Made by a program: the position numbers and the translations under genes
From: UBA4615 sp046046245
Lineage (GTDB): Bacteria; Pseudomonadota; Gammaproteobacteria; Burkholderiales; Burkholderiaceae_E
Length of the DNA stretch: 64,000 nt
Reading direction: 5' to 3'
Assembly (NCBI GenBank): GCA_046046245.1
Contig: JBJOKE010000069.1
Span: 16,294 to 80,293 of the forward strand
Part shown: positions 15,558 through 23,177 of the stretch, in pieces
How positions within the stretch are numbered: the stretch's first letter is position 1
Layout of the letters: every line of letters starts with the position of its first letter
The notes under the pieces: generated by a model
What the model saw: only the letters and a program-made list of their open reading frames with translations
What the model was told of the DNA's origin: nothing
Database searches by the model: none

Positions 15558-17348
15558 ATGAACCACCCCGTTCCGTTCCATCGCCAGGTCGTCTCCGGTC
15601 GCCAGAGGATGACCCCGTCCGAGGCCTTCGTCGAGACGCTGGTCGCGCAGGGCGTGACCGACGTCTTCGGCATCGTGGGCTCCGCCTACATGGACGCGCT
15701 GGACCTGTTCCCGGCCGCCGGCATCCGTTTCGTGATGGTCGCGCACGAGCAGGGCGCGGCGCACATGGCGGACGGCTACGCGCGCGTGTCGGGCCGCCAC
15801 GGCGTGTGCATCGCGCAGAACGGCCCGGGCATCACGAACTTCGTGACCGCGGTCGCCGCCGCCTACTGGGCGCACTCGCCGGTGGTCGTGGTCACGCCCG
15901 AGACCGGCAGCATGACGCTCGGCCTCGGCGGCTTCCAGGAGACCGAGCAGCTGCCGATCTTCTCGAAGATCACCAAGTACCAGGCGCACGTGAACAACAA
16001 GGCCCGCATGGCCGAGCTGACCGGCCGGGCGTTCGACCGCGCGCTGCTCGAGCTCGGGCCCACGCAGCTCAACATCCCGCGCGACTACTTCTATGGCGAC
16101 ATCGAGACCGAGATCCCGACGCCGATCCGGATCGAGCGGGGCGCGGGCGGCGAGCAGGCGCTCGCCGAGGCCGCGGAGCTGCTCGCGAACGCCCAGTTCC
16201 CCGTGATCCTGTCGGGCGGCGGCGTGATCAATGCCGACGGCTGGTCCGAGGCGATCGCGCTGGCCGAGCTGCTGCAGGCGCCGGTGGCGAGCAGCTACCT
16301 GCACAACGATTCGTTCCCGGCCGATCACCCGCTCGCCGTCGGTCCGCTGGGCTACCAGGGCAGCCAGGCCGCGATGAAGCTGATCGCGAAGGCCGACGTG
16401 GTGCTGGCGCTGGGCTCGCGGCTCGGCCCGTTCGGCACCCTGCCCCAGTACGGCCTCGACTACTGGCCGAAGAACGCGAAGATCATCCAGGTCGACGCCG
16501 ACGCGAAGATGCTGGGGCTGGTCAAGCCGATCTCGGTCGGCCTGTGCGGCGATGCGAAGGCCGCGGCCGCGGCGCTCGTCGAGCGGCTCGAGGGCCGGTC
16601 GCTCGCCTGCCTGCAGAACCGCGACGCGCGCCTCGCGGCGATCCGCGCCGAGAAGGACGCCTGGAAGCAGGCGCTCGAGGAATGGACGCACGAGCGCGAC
16701 CCGTGGTCGATCGAGACCGCGAAGAGTTCCTCGTACATGCATCCGCGGCAGATGCTGCGCGAGCTCGAGCGCGCGATGCCGGCCGGCGCGATGGTCTCCA
16801 CCGACATCGGCAACATCTGCTCGGTGTCGAACAGCTACCTGCGCTTCGACCGGCCGCGCTCGATGTTCGCGGCGATGGCGTTCGGCAACTGCGGCTACGC
16901 GTTCCCGACGATCATCGGCGCGAAGCTCGCCGCACCCGACCGGCCGGCGATCGCCTATGTCGGCGACGGTGCCTGGGGGATGAGCTTCGGCGAGCTGCAG
17001 ACCTGCGTGCGCGAGAACATCCCGGTCACCGCGGTCGTCTTCAACAACGGCCAGTGGGGCGCCGAGAAGAAGAACCACGTGGACTTCTACAACAATCGGT
17101 TCGTCGGCGTGAACCTCGAGAAGCAGCCGAGCTGGGCCGCGGTCGCACGCTCGATGGGCGCCGACGGCATCGTGGTCGACAAGGTCTCGGACGTGGGTCC
17201 CGCGCTCGCCGCCGCCGCGAAGGCGCAGCAGCAGGGCCGCACCACGGTGCTCGAGATGATGGTCACCGCCGAGCTGGGCGATCCGTTCCGGCGCGACGCG
17301 CTGTCGAAGCCGGTGCGCCACCTCGAGAAGTACAAGGCGTACGTCTGA
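15558..17348 (+). CDS. xsc: Sulfoacetaldehyde acetyltransferase
   Basis: A thiamine-diphosphate enzyme that cleaves sulfoacetaldehyde with phosphate to acetyl phosphate and sulfite, the central step of C2-sulfonate catabolism. The whole protein matches the Xsc pattern: MTPSEAFVETLV, FGIVGSAYMDALDLFP, catalytic Glu in AHEQGAAHMADGYARVSGRH, QNGPGITNFVTAVAAAYWAH, and the ThDP motif GDGAWGMSFGELQTC followed by FNNGQWGAEKKNH. Two starts are possible: ATG 15558 (596 residues) and ATG 15609 (579 residues, where family similarity begins). Neither has a good Shine-Dalgarno sequence. It is divergent from the IclR gene and convergent with the TRAP transporter operon. No phosphotransacetylase or sulfite gene is next to it. 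Confidence 0.95.
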   Translation: MNHPVPFHRQVVSGRQRMTPSEAFVETLVAQGVTDVFGIVGSAYMDALDLFPAAGIRFVMVAHEQGAAHMADGYARVSGRHGVCIAQNGPGITNFVTAVAAAYWAHSPVVVVTPETGSMTLGLGGFQETEQLPIFSKITKYQAHVNNKARMAELTGRAFDRALLELGPTQLNIPRDYFYGDIETEIPTPIRIERGAGGEQALAEAAELLANAQFPVILSGGGVINADGWSEAIALAELLQAPVASSYLHNDSFPADHPLAVGPLGYQGSQAAMKLIAKADVVLALGSRLGPFGTLPQYGLDYWPKNAKIIQVDADAKMLGLVKPISVGLCGDAKAAAAALVERLEGRSLACLQNRDARLAAIRAEKDAWKQALEEWTHERDPWSIETAKSSSYMHPRQMLRELERAMPAGAMVSTDIGNICSVSNSYLRFDRPRSMFAAMAFGNCGYAFPTIIGAKLAAPDRPAIAYVGDGAWGMSFGELQTCVRENIPVTAVVFNNGQWGAEKKNHVDFYNNRFVGVNLEKQPSWAAVARSMGADGIVVDKVSDVGPALAAAAKAQQQGRTTVLEMMVTAELGDPFRRDALSKPVRHLEKYKAYV

Positions 17349-17362
17349 CACCGGGTCGACGG

Positions 17363-17409
17363 GCCGGGAGGGCGGCTGCCGTGCGTGGCAGCCGTCGCCG
17401 TCTCCCGGC
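17363..17409. terminator. Two-part hairpin between convergent xsc and TRAP operon
   Basis: An inner stem CGGCTGCC/GGCAGCCG with loop GTGCGT (17373-17394) is enclosed by an outer stem GCCGGGAG/CTCCCGGC (17363-17370 and 17402-17409). It lies 15 bases after the xsc stop and 33 bases from the end of dctM. It is a strong candidate for shared termination, although no T-run is present. Confidence 0.55.
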
Positions 17410-17442
17410 TGGTCATCGGCCGACGCGAGGCGGACGTCCCGC

Positions 17443-18750
17443 TCACTTCCCGAAGAACAGCTGCGGCAGCCAGAGCGCCGTCTGCGGCACGTGGATCAGG
17501 ATCGCGGTCATCGCGACCATCGACACGAGGAACGGCCAGGTCCCCTGGAACACCTCGTCGATCGATCCCTCCCGCCGGACCCCCTGGATCACGTAGAGCG
17601 TCATCCCCACCGGCGGGCTCAGCAGCGAGATCTCGCACATCAGCACCATGAAGACGCCGAAGTGGACCGGGTCGATACCGGCGGCGGTCACGAACGGGAA
17701 GACGATCGGCACCGTGCCGACCAGCATCGGCAGCGTCTCGAAGAAGATGCCGAGCAGCAGGTAGAACAACGCGAGTGCCCACAGCAGGACCGCGGGCGAA
17801 GCCTGGATCGACTTCACCAGCTCCGACAGCGACTGCGTGACGCCGAGCAGCCCCAGCACGAAGTTCAGGTAGAACGCCGCGGCCAGGATGAGCAGGCTCA
17901 TCGCGGTCAGCCGCGCGGTCGCGAGGAAGCTCTCGTGCAGCATCGCGACGGTGAGCTTGCGGTAGGCGGCGGCCACCGCCAGCGAGCAGACCACGCCGAG
18001 CGCCGCGCTCTCGGACACCGTCGCCCAGCCGGTGTAGATGCTGCCCATCACCACGACGAACACGAAGAGGGGCGCGAGCAGGTGGACCAGGCGCCCGAGC
18101 TTCTCCGACATCGGCGCGTCGGCCTCCTTCACGCCGGCCAGCTTCGGCCGCGCGAGCGCGATCACCGCGATCGTCGCCATGAAGAGCACCGTCATGATCG
18201 CGCCCGGCAGCAGGCCGGCCGCGTAGAGGCGTCCGGCAGACGTGTTGGTCATCGCGCCGTAGACGAGGAAGGCGATGCCCGGCGGGATCAGGTTGCCCAG
18301 GCTCGCGCCGGCCGCGATCGAGCCGAGCACCAGGCGCTGGTCGTAGCCGCGGTGGCGGAAGGCCGGCAGCGCGATGGTCGAGATCGTGGCCGCGGTCGCG
18401 ACCGACGAGCCCGAGACCGCCGAGAACAGCGCCGAGGCGCCGACGTTGGTGTGCAGCAGCCCGCCCGGCAGCGGGTTCAGCCAGTCGGCGAGCGACGCGT
18501 ACATCCGGTCGGTCGCGCCGCCGCGCACCAGGATCTCGCCCAGCAGGATGTAGAGCGGGATCGACAGCAGCACGTAGTCCTCGGTCGCGCCCCACAGCTG
18601 GGTGCCGAACGCGAAGACCACCGGCGTGCCGAGGTACGCGACCGCGCCGAGCATCGCGACGCCGGCCATCACCGTCGCGACGTGCAGGCCCATGAACATC
18701 AGCACCAGCATCAGGCCGAAGCCGAGCGCGATCTCCAGCGGGCCGATCAT
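17443..18750 (-). CDS. TRAP transporter large permease (DctM-like)
   Basis: A 435-residue integral membrane protein of the DctM/SiaM family, the channel-forming half of a sodium-driven tripartite uptake system. It is almost wholly hydrophobic, with about 12 segments. Family motifs are PLYILLGEIL, the SALFSAVSGSSVATAATIS serine/glycine-rich stretch, SLGNLIPPGIAFLVYG and the C-terminal LLSPPVGMTLYV. The ATG at 18750 overlaps the end of dctQ by four bases (ATGA), showing translational coupling. It is the last gene of the dctP-dctQ-dctM operon, next to xsc, so a C2 sulfonate is a likely cargo. Confidence 0.93.
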   Translation of the reverse strand: MIGPLEIALGFGLMLVLMFMGLHVATVMAGVAMLGAVAYLGTPVVFAFGTQLWGATEDYVLLSIPLYILLGEILVRGGATDRMYASLADWLNPLPGGLLHTNVGASALFSAVSGSSVATAATISTIALPAFRHRGYDQRLVLGSIAAGASLGNLIPPGIAFLVYGAMTNTSAGRLYAAGLLPGAIMTVLFMATIAVIALARPKLAGVKEADAPMSEKLGRLVHLLAPLFVFVVVMGSIYTGWATVSESAALGVVCSLAVAAAYRKLTVAMLHESFLATARLTAMSLLILAAAFYLNFVLGLLGVTQSLSELVKSIQASPAVLLWALALFYLLLGIFFETLPMLVGTVPIVFPFVTAAGIDPVHFGVFMVLMCEISLLSPPVGMTLYVIQGVRREGSIDEVFQGTWPFLVSMVAMTAILIHVPQTALWLPQLFFGK

Positions 18751-19352
18751 CGCGCGGCCTCCGCACGCACGTCGCCGCCGAGCCGGATGCCGCCGGTCTC
18801 GGCCTCGATCTCCTCGTCGAGCGTGGGCGGCCCGTAGGCGCGGTTGAGCCGCTCGCGGTCGCGCCCGAGCAGCCAGCAGGCGTGCATCGACATCGCCGAG
18901 GCCGCGATCGCGAACAGCAGCCAGCCGCAGAACCACAGCGACTGCGGCAGCCACAGCGGCGTCTGCAGCGGCGAGGTCGAGTGGCTGTCGAACTCGATGC
19001 TCTCGGCGAGCACCGCCCACGCCCGCCAGGCGGCGAACACCGCGACCGCGGCGAGCGACACCATCGCGAGCGTGTTGAGCGTCGCCTGCAGCCAGGCGGG
19101 CAGCCGCGACAGCAGGAAGTCCACGCGGGTGTGGCCGCGCATCAGCAGCGCGTACGGGAAGCCCAGCGCGCTGATGACCGCGAGCGTGTAGGCGCCGACC
19201 TCGTCGACGCCCTGCAGGCTGAAGCCGAACAGCTTGCGCACGACCATCTCGACGCAGGTGGCGACCGAGAGCGCGATCAGCCACCAGCCGCTGGCCAGCG
19301 TGAACAGGCGCACCAGCGCCGAGAAGCCGCGCCAGACCGGCGACTCATCCAT
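18747..19352 (-). CDS. TRAP transporter small permease (DctQ-like)
   Basis: A 201-residue membrane protein with four hydrophobic segments (about residues 18-40, 50-72, 88-112 and 136-160). It has the DctQ hallmark GVDEVGAYTLAVISALGFPY and the following RGHTRVDFLL. This subunit partners the large permease in TRAP uptake. A charged cytoplasmic tail of about 40 residues follows the last helix. It lies 37 bases after dctP and overlaps dctM by four bases. Confidence 0.92.
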   Translation of the reverse strand: MDESPVWRGFSALVRLFTLASGWWLIALSVATCVEMVVRKLFGFSLQGVDEVGAYTLAVISALGFPYALLMRGHTRVDFLLSRLPAWLQATLNTLAMVSLAAVAVFAAWRAWAVLAESIEFDSHSTSPLQTPLWLPQSLWFCGWLLFAIAASAMSMHACWLLGRDRERLNRAYGPPTLDEEIEAETGGIRLGGDVRAEAAR

Positions 19353-19389
19353 GGTTAGACCCTCCCCGGCCGCGCGGCGCCCGCGACGC

Positions 19390-20445
19390 TCAATCGATCT
19401 TCAGCCCGCGCGCCTTGCCCACGGTGGCATTCCAGGTCTCGGTGCACTTCGGATCGATCTTGTTGCACGAGGTCTTCCAGATCGGCAGCACGACCTTGGT
19501 CACCGCGTCCTTGACCTTCTTCTCGTCGGCGGGCGAGACCGGCACCAGGGTCATCGAGAACTTCGTGCCCTCCTTGCACGGCTCCTTGCCGACGTTGCAG
19601 TTCATCGCGTCGCCGTTGGCCCGATAGGCCAGCGACCACATCTCGTCCTCCATCTTCTTGAACTGCGACATCAGGCTCTTCTGCGCCTCGGGCGAGAACC
19701 GGTTCCAGTAGTCGAGGTTCATGAAGTGGCCCTGCACCGAGCCCGAGACCGACAGCGGCAGGAAGTGCGTCGTCACCTCCGGCCACTTGCCGGAGTTGCC
19801 CGAGGTGGGCGAGGTGACGCCGCAGTCGGCCACGCCGCGCTGCAGCGACGGGTAGACCTCGGAGAACTGCATCGTCACCGGCGTCGCGCCGAAGCTCTGG
19901 ATCAGCGCGGCCATCGACGGCGTGAAGCTGCGCACCTTCAGGCCCTTCAGGTCGTCGACCGACTTGATCGGCTTGTTGCAGTAGAAGACCTGCGGACCGA
20001 ACGGCCACAGCGTCATCACCTTCGCGTTGAACTTCTTCTGCAGCCGCTCGTCGAAGACCTGCCGATAGGCGTCGACCGCCTTCCTCAGGTCCTCCATGTT
20101 GGTCGACACGCCGATCAGGTCGATGCCCTCGAAGAACGGGTCGTCGCGCGAGGCCATGCCGATCTGCACGCTCATCGCGTCGAAGGTGCCCGAGCGCAGC
20201 AGCCGGAACGCGTCGGCGGCCTGCACGCCCAGCACGTCCATCGGGTTGTAGTTCACCGCGAGGTTCGTGCCCATCAGCTTCGGCAGCGCGGTTAAGAACG
20301 GACGCTCGACCCCGTCGACGTGATTCCTGTTCGACGAGAAGTTGCCGGCGACGCGCATCGACGTCGGGTCGGCGGCCTGCGCGGCGGGGGCCGCGAGGGC
20401 GAGCAGCGAGCACAGCGTGAGGGTGGAGAGCAGGCGACGTGTCAT
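19390..20445 (-). CDS. TRAP transporter substrate-binding protein (DctP-like)
   Basis: A 351-residue periplasmic binding protein of the DctP family. The signal peptide is MTRRLLSTLTLCSLLALAAP, with cleavage expected after AQA near residue 25. The central part has the typical DDLKGLKVRSFTPSM, followed by SEVYPSLQRGVADC where the conserved arginine that binds carboxylates is usually found. The C-terminal third holds several cysteines (NCNVGKEPC, SCNKIDPKC), so periplasmic disulfides are possible. It is the first gene of the TRAP operon. Proximity to xsc and an omega-aminotransferase suggests taurine or a related C2 sulfonate as ligand; this is inference. Confidence 0.92.
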   Translation of the reverse strand: MTRRLLSTLTLCSLLALAAPAAQAADPTSMRVAGNFSSNRNHVDGVERPFLTALPKLMGTNLAVNYNPMDVLGVQAADAFRLLRSGTFDAMSVQIGMASRDDPFFEGIDLIGVSTNMEDLRKAVDAYRQVFDERLQKKFNAKVMTLWPFGPQVFYCNKPIKSVDDLKGLKVRSFTPSMAALIQSFGATPVTMQFSEVYPSLQRGVADCGVTSPTSGNSGKWPEVTTHFLPLSVSGSVQGHFMNLDYWNRFSPEAQKSLMSQFKKMEDEMWSLAYRANGDAMNCNVGKEPCKEGTKFSMTLVPVSPADEKKVKDAVTKVVLPIWKTSCNKIDPKCTETWNATVGKARGLKID

Positions 20446-20555
20446 CTCGGGGGGTCCTGGTGGGATCGTCGGGGTCGGTGGGGGAGTGGCGCACGACGGA
20501 CGTGCACGCCGGCGCCAGCCACCCCTCGCCGGTGCGCGGAACCGCGGCATCATGG

Positions 20556-20570
20556 TGCACGCTGCGTGCA
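20556..20570. promoter_or_regulatory. 15-bp palindrome between dctP and the racemase-like gene
   Basis: TGCACGC-T-GCGTGCA is a perfect inverted repeat of seven bases around a single central base. It lies about 110 bases upstream of dctP and 135 bases upstream of the divergent racemase-family gene. This is the best operator candidate in the 260-base divergent gap. No gene is seen in the rest of the gap. Confidence 0.45.
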
Positions 20571-20705
20571 GGGACGGCGATGGCCCCTTCCTTGCAAGAG
20601 CCGTGCTGACGCACGCCCTCGGTCCGGTGATACTCGGCCGCCGGCGCGGTCGGGCGAGCCCGTGGGGCTCGCAACCGACGCCGGGACGCGTGTCGTGGAG
20701 CGCCG

Positions 20706-21467
20706 ATGAGACTGCTGGTCGCCAACTCGAACACCTCCGACTTCGTGACCGGCCGGGTCGCCGAGGGCGCGCGGTCCGCCGCGCGGCCGGGCACCGAGAT
20801 CGTCGCGGTGACCGGCCGCTTCGGCGCGCGCGTGATCGCGACGCGCACCGAGCTCGCGGTCGCCGAGCACGCGACCGTCGAGCTGCTCGCCGAGCATGCG
20901 CCCGGCTGCGACGCGGCGATCATCGCCGTGTCCTACGACTGCGGACTGTGGGCCGCGCGCGAGATGCTCGACGTGCCGGTGGTCGGCATCACCGAGGCCG
21001 CGCTGCTGACCGCGAGCCTGCTCGGCACGCGGATCGGGATGGTGGTCTTCGGCGATCGGGTGCTGCCGATCTACCGGGAGGTCGTCGAGCGGCACGGGTT
21101 CGGCGGCCGTGTCGGCGCCTGGCGCGGGATCGTCTCCGACGCGCCCTACTCGCCCGGCGACACGAGCGCCTCCGACGCGCTCGCCGTGCAGGCCGCGTGC
21201 GAGCTCGCCGAACGGGACGGCTGCGAGGCGATCGTGCTCACCGGGGCGGTGATGGCCGGAGTCGCCGCGCGCTTGCAGCCCGCGGTGCCGGTGCCGATCG
21301 TCGACGGCGTGACCTGCGCGGTCCGCGTCGCGCAGATGCTGGTCGACGCGCGCCCCTCGAAGCCGCGGATCGGCAGCCTCGCACCGCTGCCCGAGCGCGC
21401 GCAGCACGGCGTGGGAGCGGCGCTGGCCGCCCGCTTCGGCGGTCCGGACCGTCCGGGTGGCGCCTGA
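20706..21467 (+). CDS. Aspartate/glutamate racemase family protein (hydantoin-racemase-like)
   Basis: A 253-residue protein of the Asp/Glu/hydantoin racemase fold. It begins MRLLVANSNTSDFVTGRV, as hydantoin racemases do. The first catalytic cysteine is present in VSYDCGLW (~residue 79). The second expected cysteine, usually in a GCAGM-like motif, is replaced: the equivalent segment reads AIVLTGAVMAG (~residue 180). Two-base racemisation is therefore doubtful, and the enzyme may do a one-cysteine reaction such as decarboxylation or isomerisation, or act only as a hydrolase-type relative. It is divergent from the TRAP operon. Confidence 0.8.
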   Translation: MRLLVANSNTSDFVTGRVAEGARSAARPGTEIVAVTGRFGARVIATRTELAVAEHATVELLAEHAPGCDAAIIAVSYDCGLWAAREMLDVPVVGITEAALLTASLLGTRIGMVVFGDRVLPIYREVVERHGFGGRVGAWRGIVSDAPYSPGDTSASDALAVQAACELAERDGCEAIVLTGAVMAGVAARLQPAVPVPIVDGVTCAVRVAQMLVDARPSKPRIGSLAPLPERAQHGVGAALAARFGGPDRPGGA

Positions 21468-21485
21468 ACGGCTTCGCGCCGCCGC

Positions 21486-21499
21486 GCCGCCGAGGCGGC
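21486..21499 (+). terminator. Possible hairpin after the racemase-like gene
   Basis: GCCGC-CGAG-GCGGC forms a five-base stem in the 72-base gap between two convergent genes. It is followed by another GC-rich inverted segment and no T-run. Weak evidence. Confidence 0.25.
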
Positions 21500-21539
21500 C
21501 GGGCCCGCGTCCGCCCGGGCTCCCGGCGCCGCCTGCGGC

Positions 21540-23021
21540 CTACGCCGCAGCGCCCGTCCGCGTGCGGAACACCCCGTGGAAGGCGAACGGCGCGACCTCG
21601 GGCAGCCGCAGCCAGGCGAGCGGCCGCATCGCGGCGGCGTCCAGCACGGCGATCACGCTGCCGGGGTCGTCATCGGCGAGGGTGGGCACGCACAGCACGC
21701 CGTCGTCCTCGGCCGTCGCCCCGGGCCTCGGCACGAAGACCGGCTCGAGCTGGACCGCGTCCCCGCGCTGCCAGGTCCGTCGCTCGCCGGTCGCGAGGTC
21801 GACCTTGACCGTCAGGTCGAAGAACGCCTCGGGCGCGGCCGGGCCGCGGTCCGCACCCCAGGCGAAGCGCGCCTCGAGCCCGGCGCCGCGCGGACGGCTC
21901 GACTGCGGGAATTCCATCGATGCGCCCAGGTCCTCGACCTCGGCGCGCGTCGCCCCGGGTTCGAGCCGGTAGCGCCGCAGCCGCCCGATCGGTCCGATCG
22001 GGGCTCCGGCACGCAGCGCGTCGAGACGCAGCCGATCGAGGATCGCCGGGTCGTCGAGCACGCAGAGGTCGACGAGCGTCGCGTCGCCGTCCTCGAAGGC
22101 CTGCAGCGCGTGGAACGCGAACAGCGGCGGCGCGTCCCAGCTGCGCACGCGGCCGTCGGCGAGGTCCACCGCGTGCAATCGCGAGCCGAGCCCCGGTCGC
22201 CAGGCGAGGTTGCCGCGATAGGCCCGGCGGGTCAGCGCGAAGCCCAGCGGCCGGATCCGCAGCGCGTTCTCCCACAGCACCAGCCGGCGGCCCGACAGCG
22301 CGAGGTCGTGCAGCAGGCCCGGCGGATCGGCCGGGATCCGCGCGAGCACGCGACGCCGGTGCGAGCCGGGCTCGATGCCGTAGGCCACGTAGAAGCAGTG
22401 CCGTCCCACCTCGATGCCCACGCCCCAGCTGCGCCCGTCGGATGTGCGCGCGCCGTGCGCGGCCGAGAACGGCAGCCGCTCGCCGTCGTCCCAGTCGAAG
22501 GCGCCGAGCGTCTCGAGCGTGTCCGGATCGATGCGCTGGGCGCGCGAGGTCTCGGTCCGCGCGACCCAGTCGTCGCCCAGCCGCTCGACGATCACCGCGC
22601 CGTTGTCGGTCAGCTTGGGCTCGCCGAGCCGGCGCAGCCGCTCGAGCCAGCCCATCGCGTCCGGCGTCTCGAACTCGCCGTAGTCGGGCGCACCGCGCGC
22701 CTGCGCGGCACGCCATGCATCGCCGCGCAGGAAGCGGCTGCGCCAGGCGGCCGCGCCCTCGCGCAGCTCGATCCGCTGCAGCAGCGCGAGCCCGTCGAAC
22801 CAGTGGCGGTAGGCGCCGCGCGGCAGCTCGAAGCGGCCGGGACCGCTCAGGTGCAGGCTGCCGTCGAGCCAGTCGGGCAGCCGACCGTCGACGCGCAGCG
22901 CGATCGGGCCGGCGTCGGCGCCGCAGGACGCGAAGCCGCGCAGCCGGCCGGCCGGCGGGGCCGCGGATCGGCCGCCCGCCGCGCGCGTCGCCGTTCCGAT
23001 CGGGGTGCCGCCGTGGTCCAT
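21540..23021 (-). CDS. Carotenoid oxygenase family protein
   Basis: A 493-residue protein of the RPE65/carotenoid cleavage oxygenase family, which uses a four-histidine iron centre on a seven-bladed propeller. The expected ligand positions are visible as SAAHGAR (~residue 190), LLHDLAL (~238), FAFHALQ (~300) and FAFHGVF near the C-terminus. The N-terminal part has the family's PDWLDGSLHLSGPGRFELP and the HWFDGLALL segment. Substrates in bacteria include carotenoids, stilbenes and lignin-derived compounds; nothing here decides which. The ATG at 23021 is chosen as the first before recognisable sequence. It is divergent from leuS. Confidence 0.87.
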   Translation of the reverse strand: MDHGGTPIGTATRAAGGRSAAPPAGRLRGFASCGADAGPIALRVDGRLPDWLDGSLHLSGPGRFELPRGAYRHWFDGLALLQRIELREGAAAWRSRFLRGDAWRAAQARGAPDYGEFETPDAMGWLERLRRLGEPKLTDNGAVIVERLGDDWVARTETSRAQRIDPDTLETLGAFDWDDGERLPFSAAHGARTSDGRSWGVGIEVGRHCFYVAYGIEPGSHRRRVLARIPADPPGLLHDLALSGRRLVLWENALRIRPLGFALTRRAYRGNLAWRPGLGSRLHAVDLADGRVRSWDAPPLFAFHALQAFEDGDATLVDLCVLDDPAILDRLRLDALRAGAPIGPIGRLRRYRLEPGATRAEVEDLGASMEFPQSSRPRGAGLEARFAWGADRGPAAPEAFFDLTVKVDLATGERRTWQRGDAVQLEPVFVPRPGATAEDDGVLCVPTLADDDPGSVIAVLDAAAMRPLAWLRLPEVAPFAFHGVFRTRTGAAA

Positions 23022-23122
23022 CGCGTCTCTTGCGCCCCGCGTCCCGCACCGGGTCCGCGCCCACCGCGGGCGCGCTTCGGCGGGCATCGTACCCCCACGG
23101 CCGGCGCGGCGCCCCGGCACGG

Positions 23123-23128
23123 TAAAAT
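23123..23128 (+). promoter_or_regulatory. Predicted -10 element upstream of leuS
   Basis: TAAAAT in the context GGTAAAATCCCG matches five of six -10 consensus positions and stands out in GC-rich DNA. A transcript would have a leader of roughly 40 bases before the leuS ATG. No convincing -35 is seen. Confidence 0.45.
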
Positions 23129-23177
23129 CCCGCGTTTCGGATGCGGCCCCGCCTCCGTCCCCAGAGCTCCTCACGAC

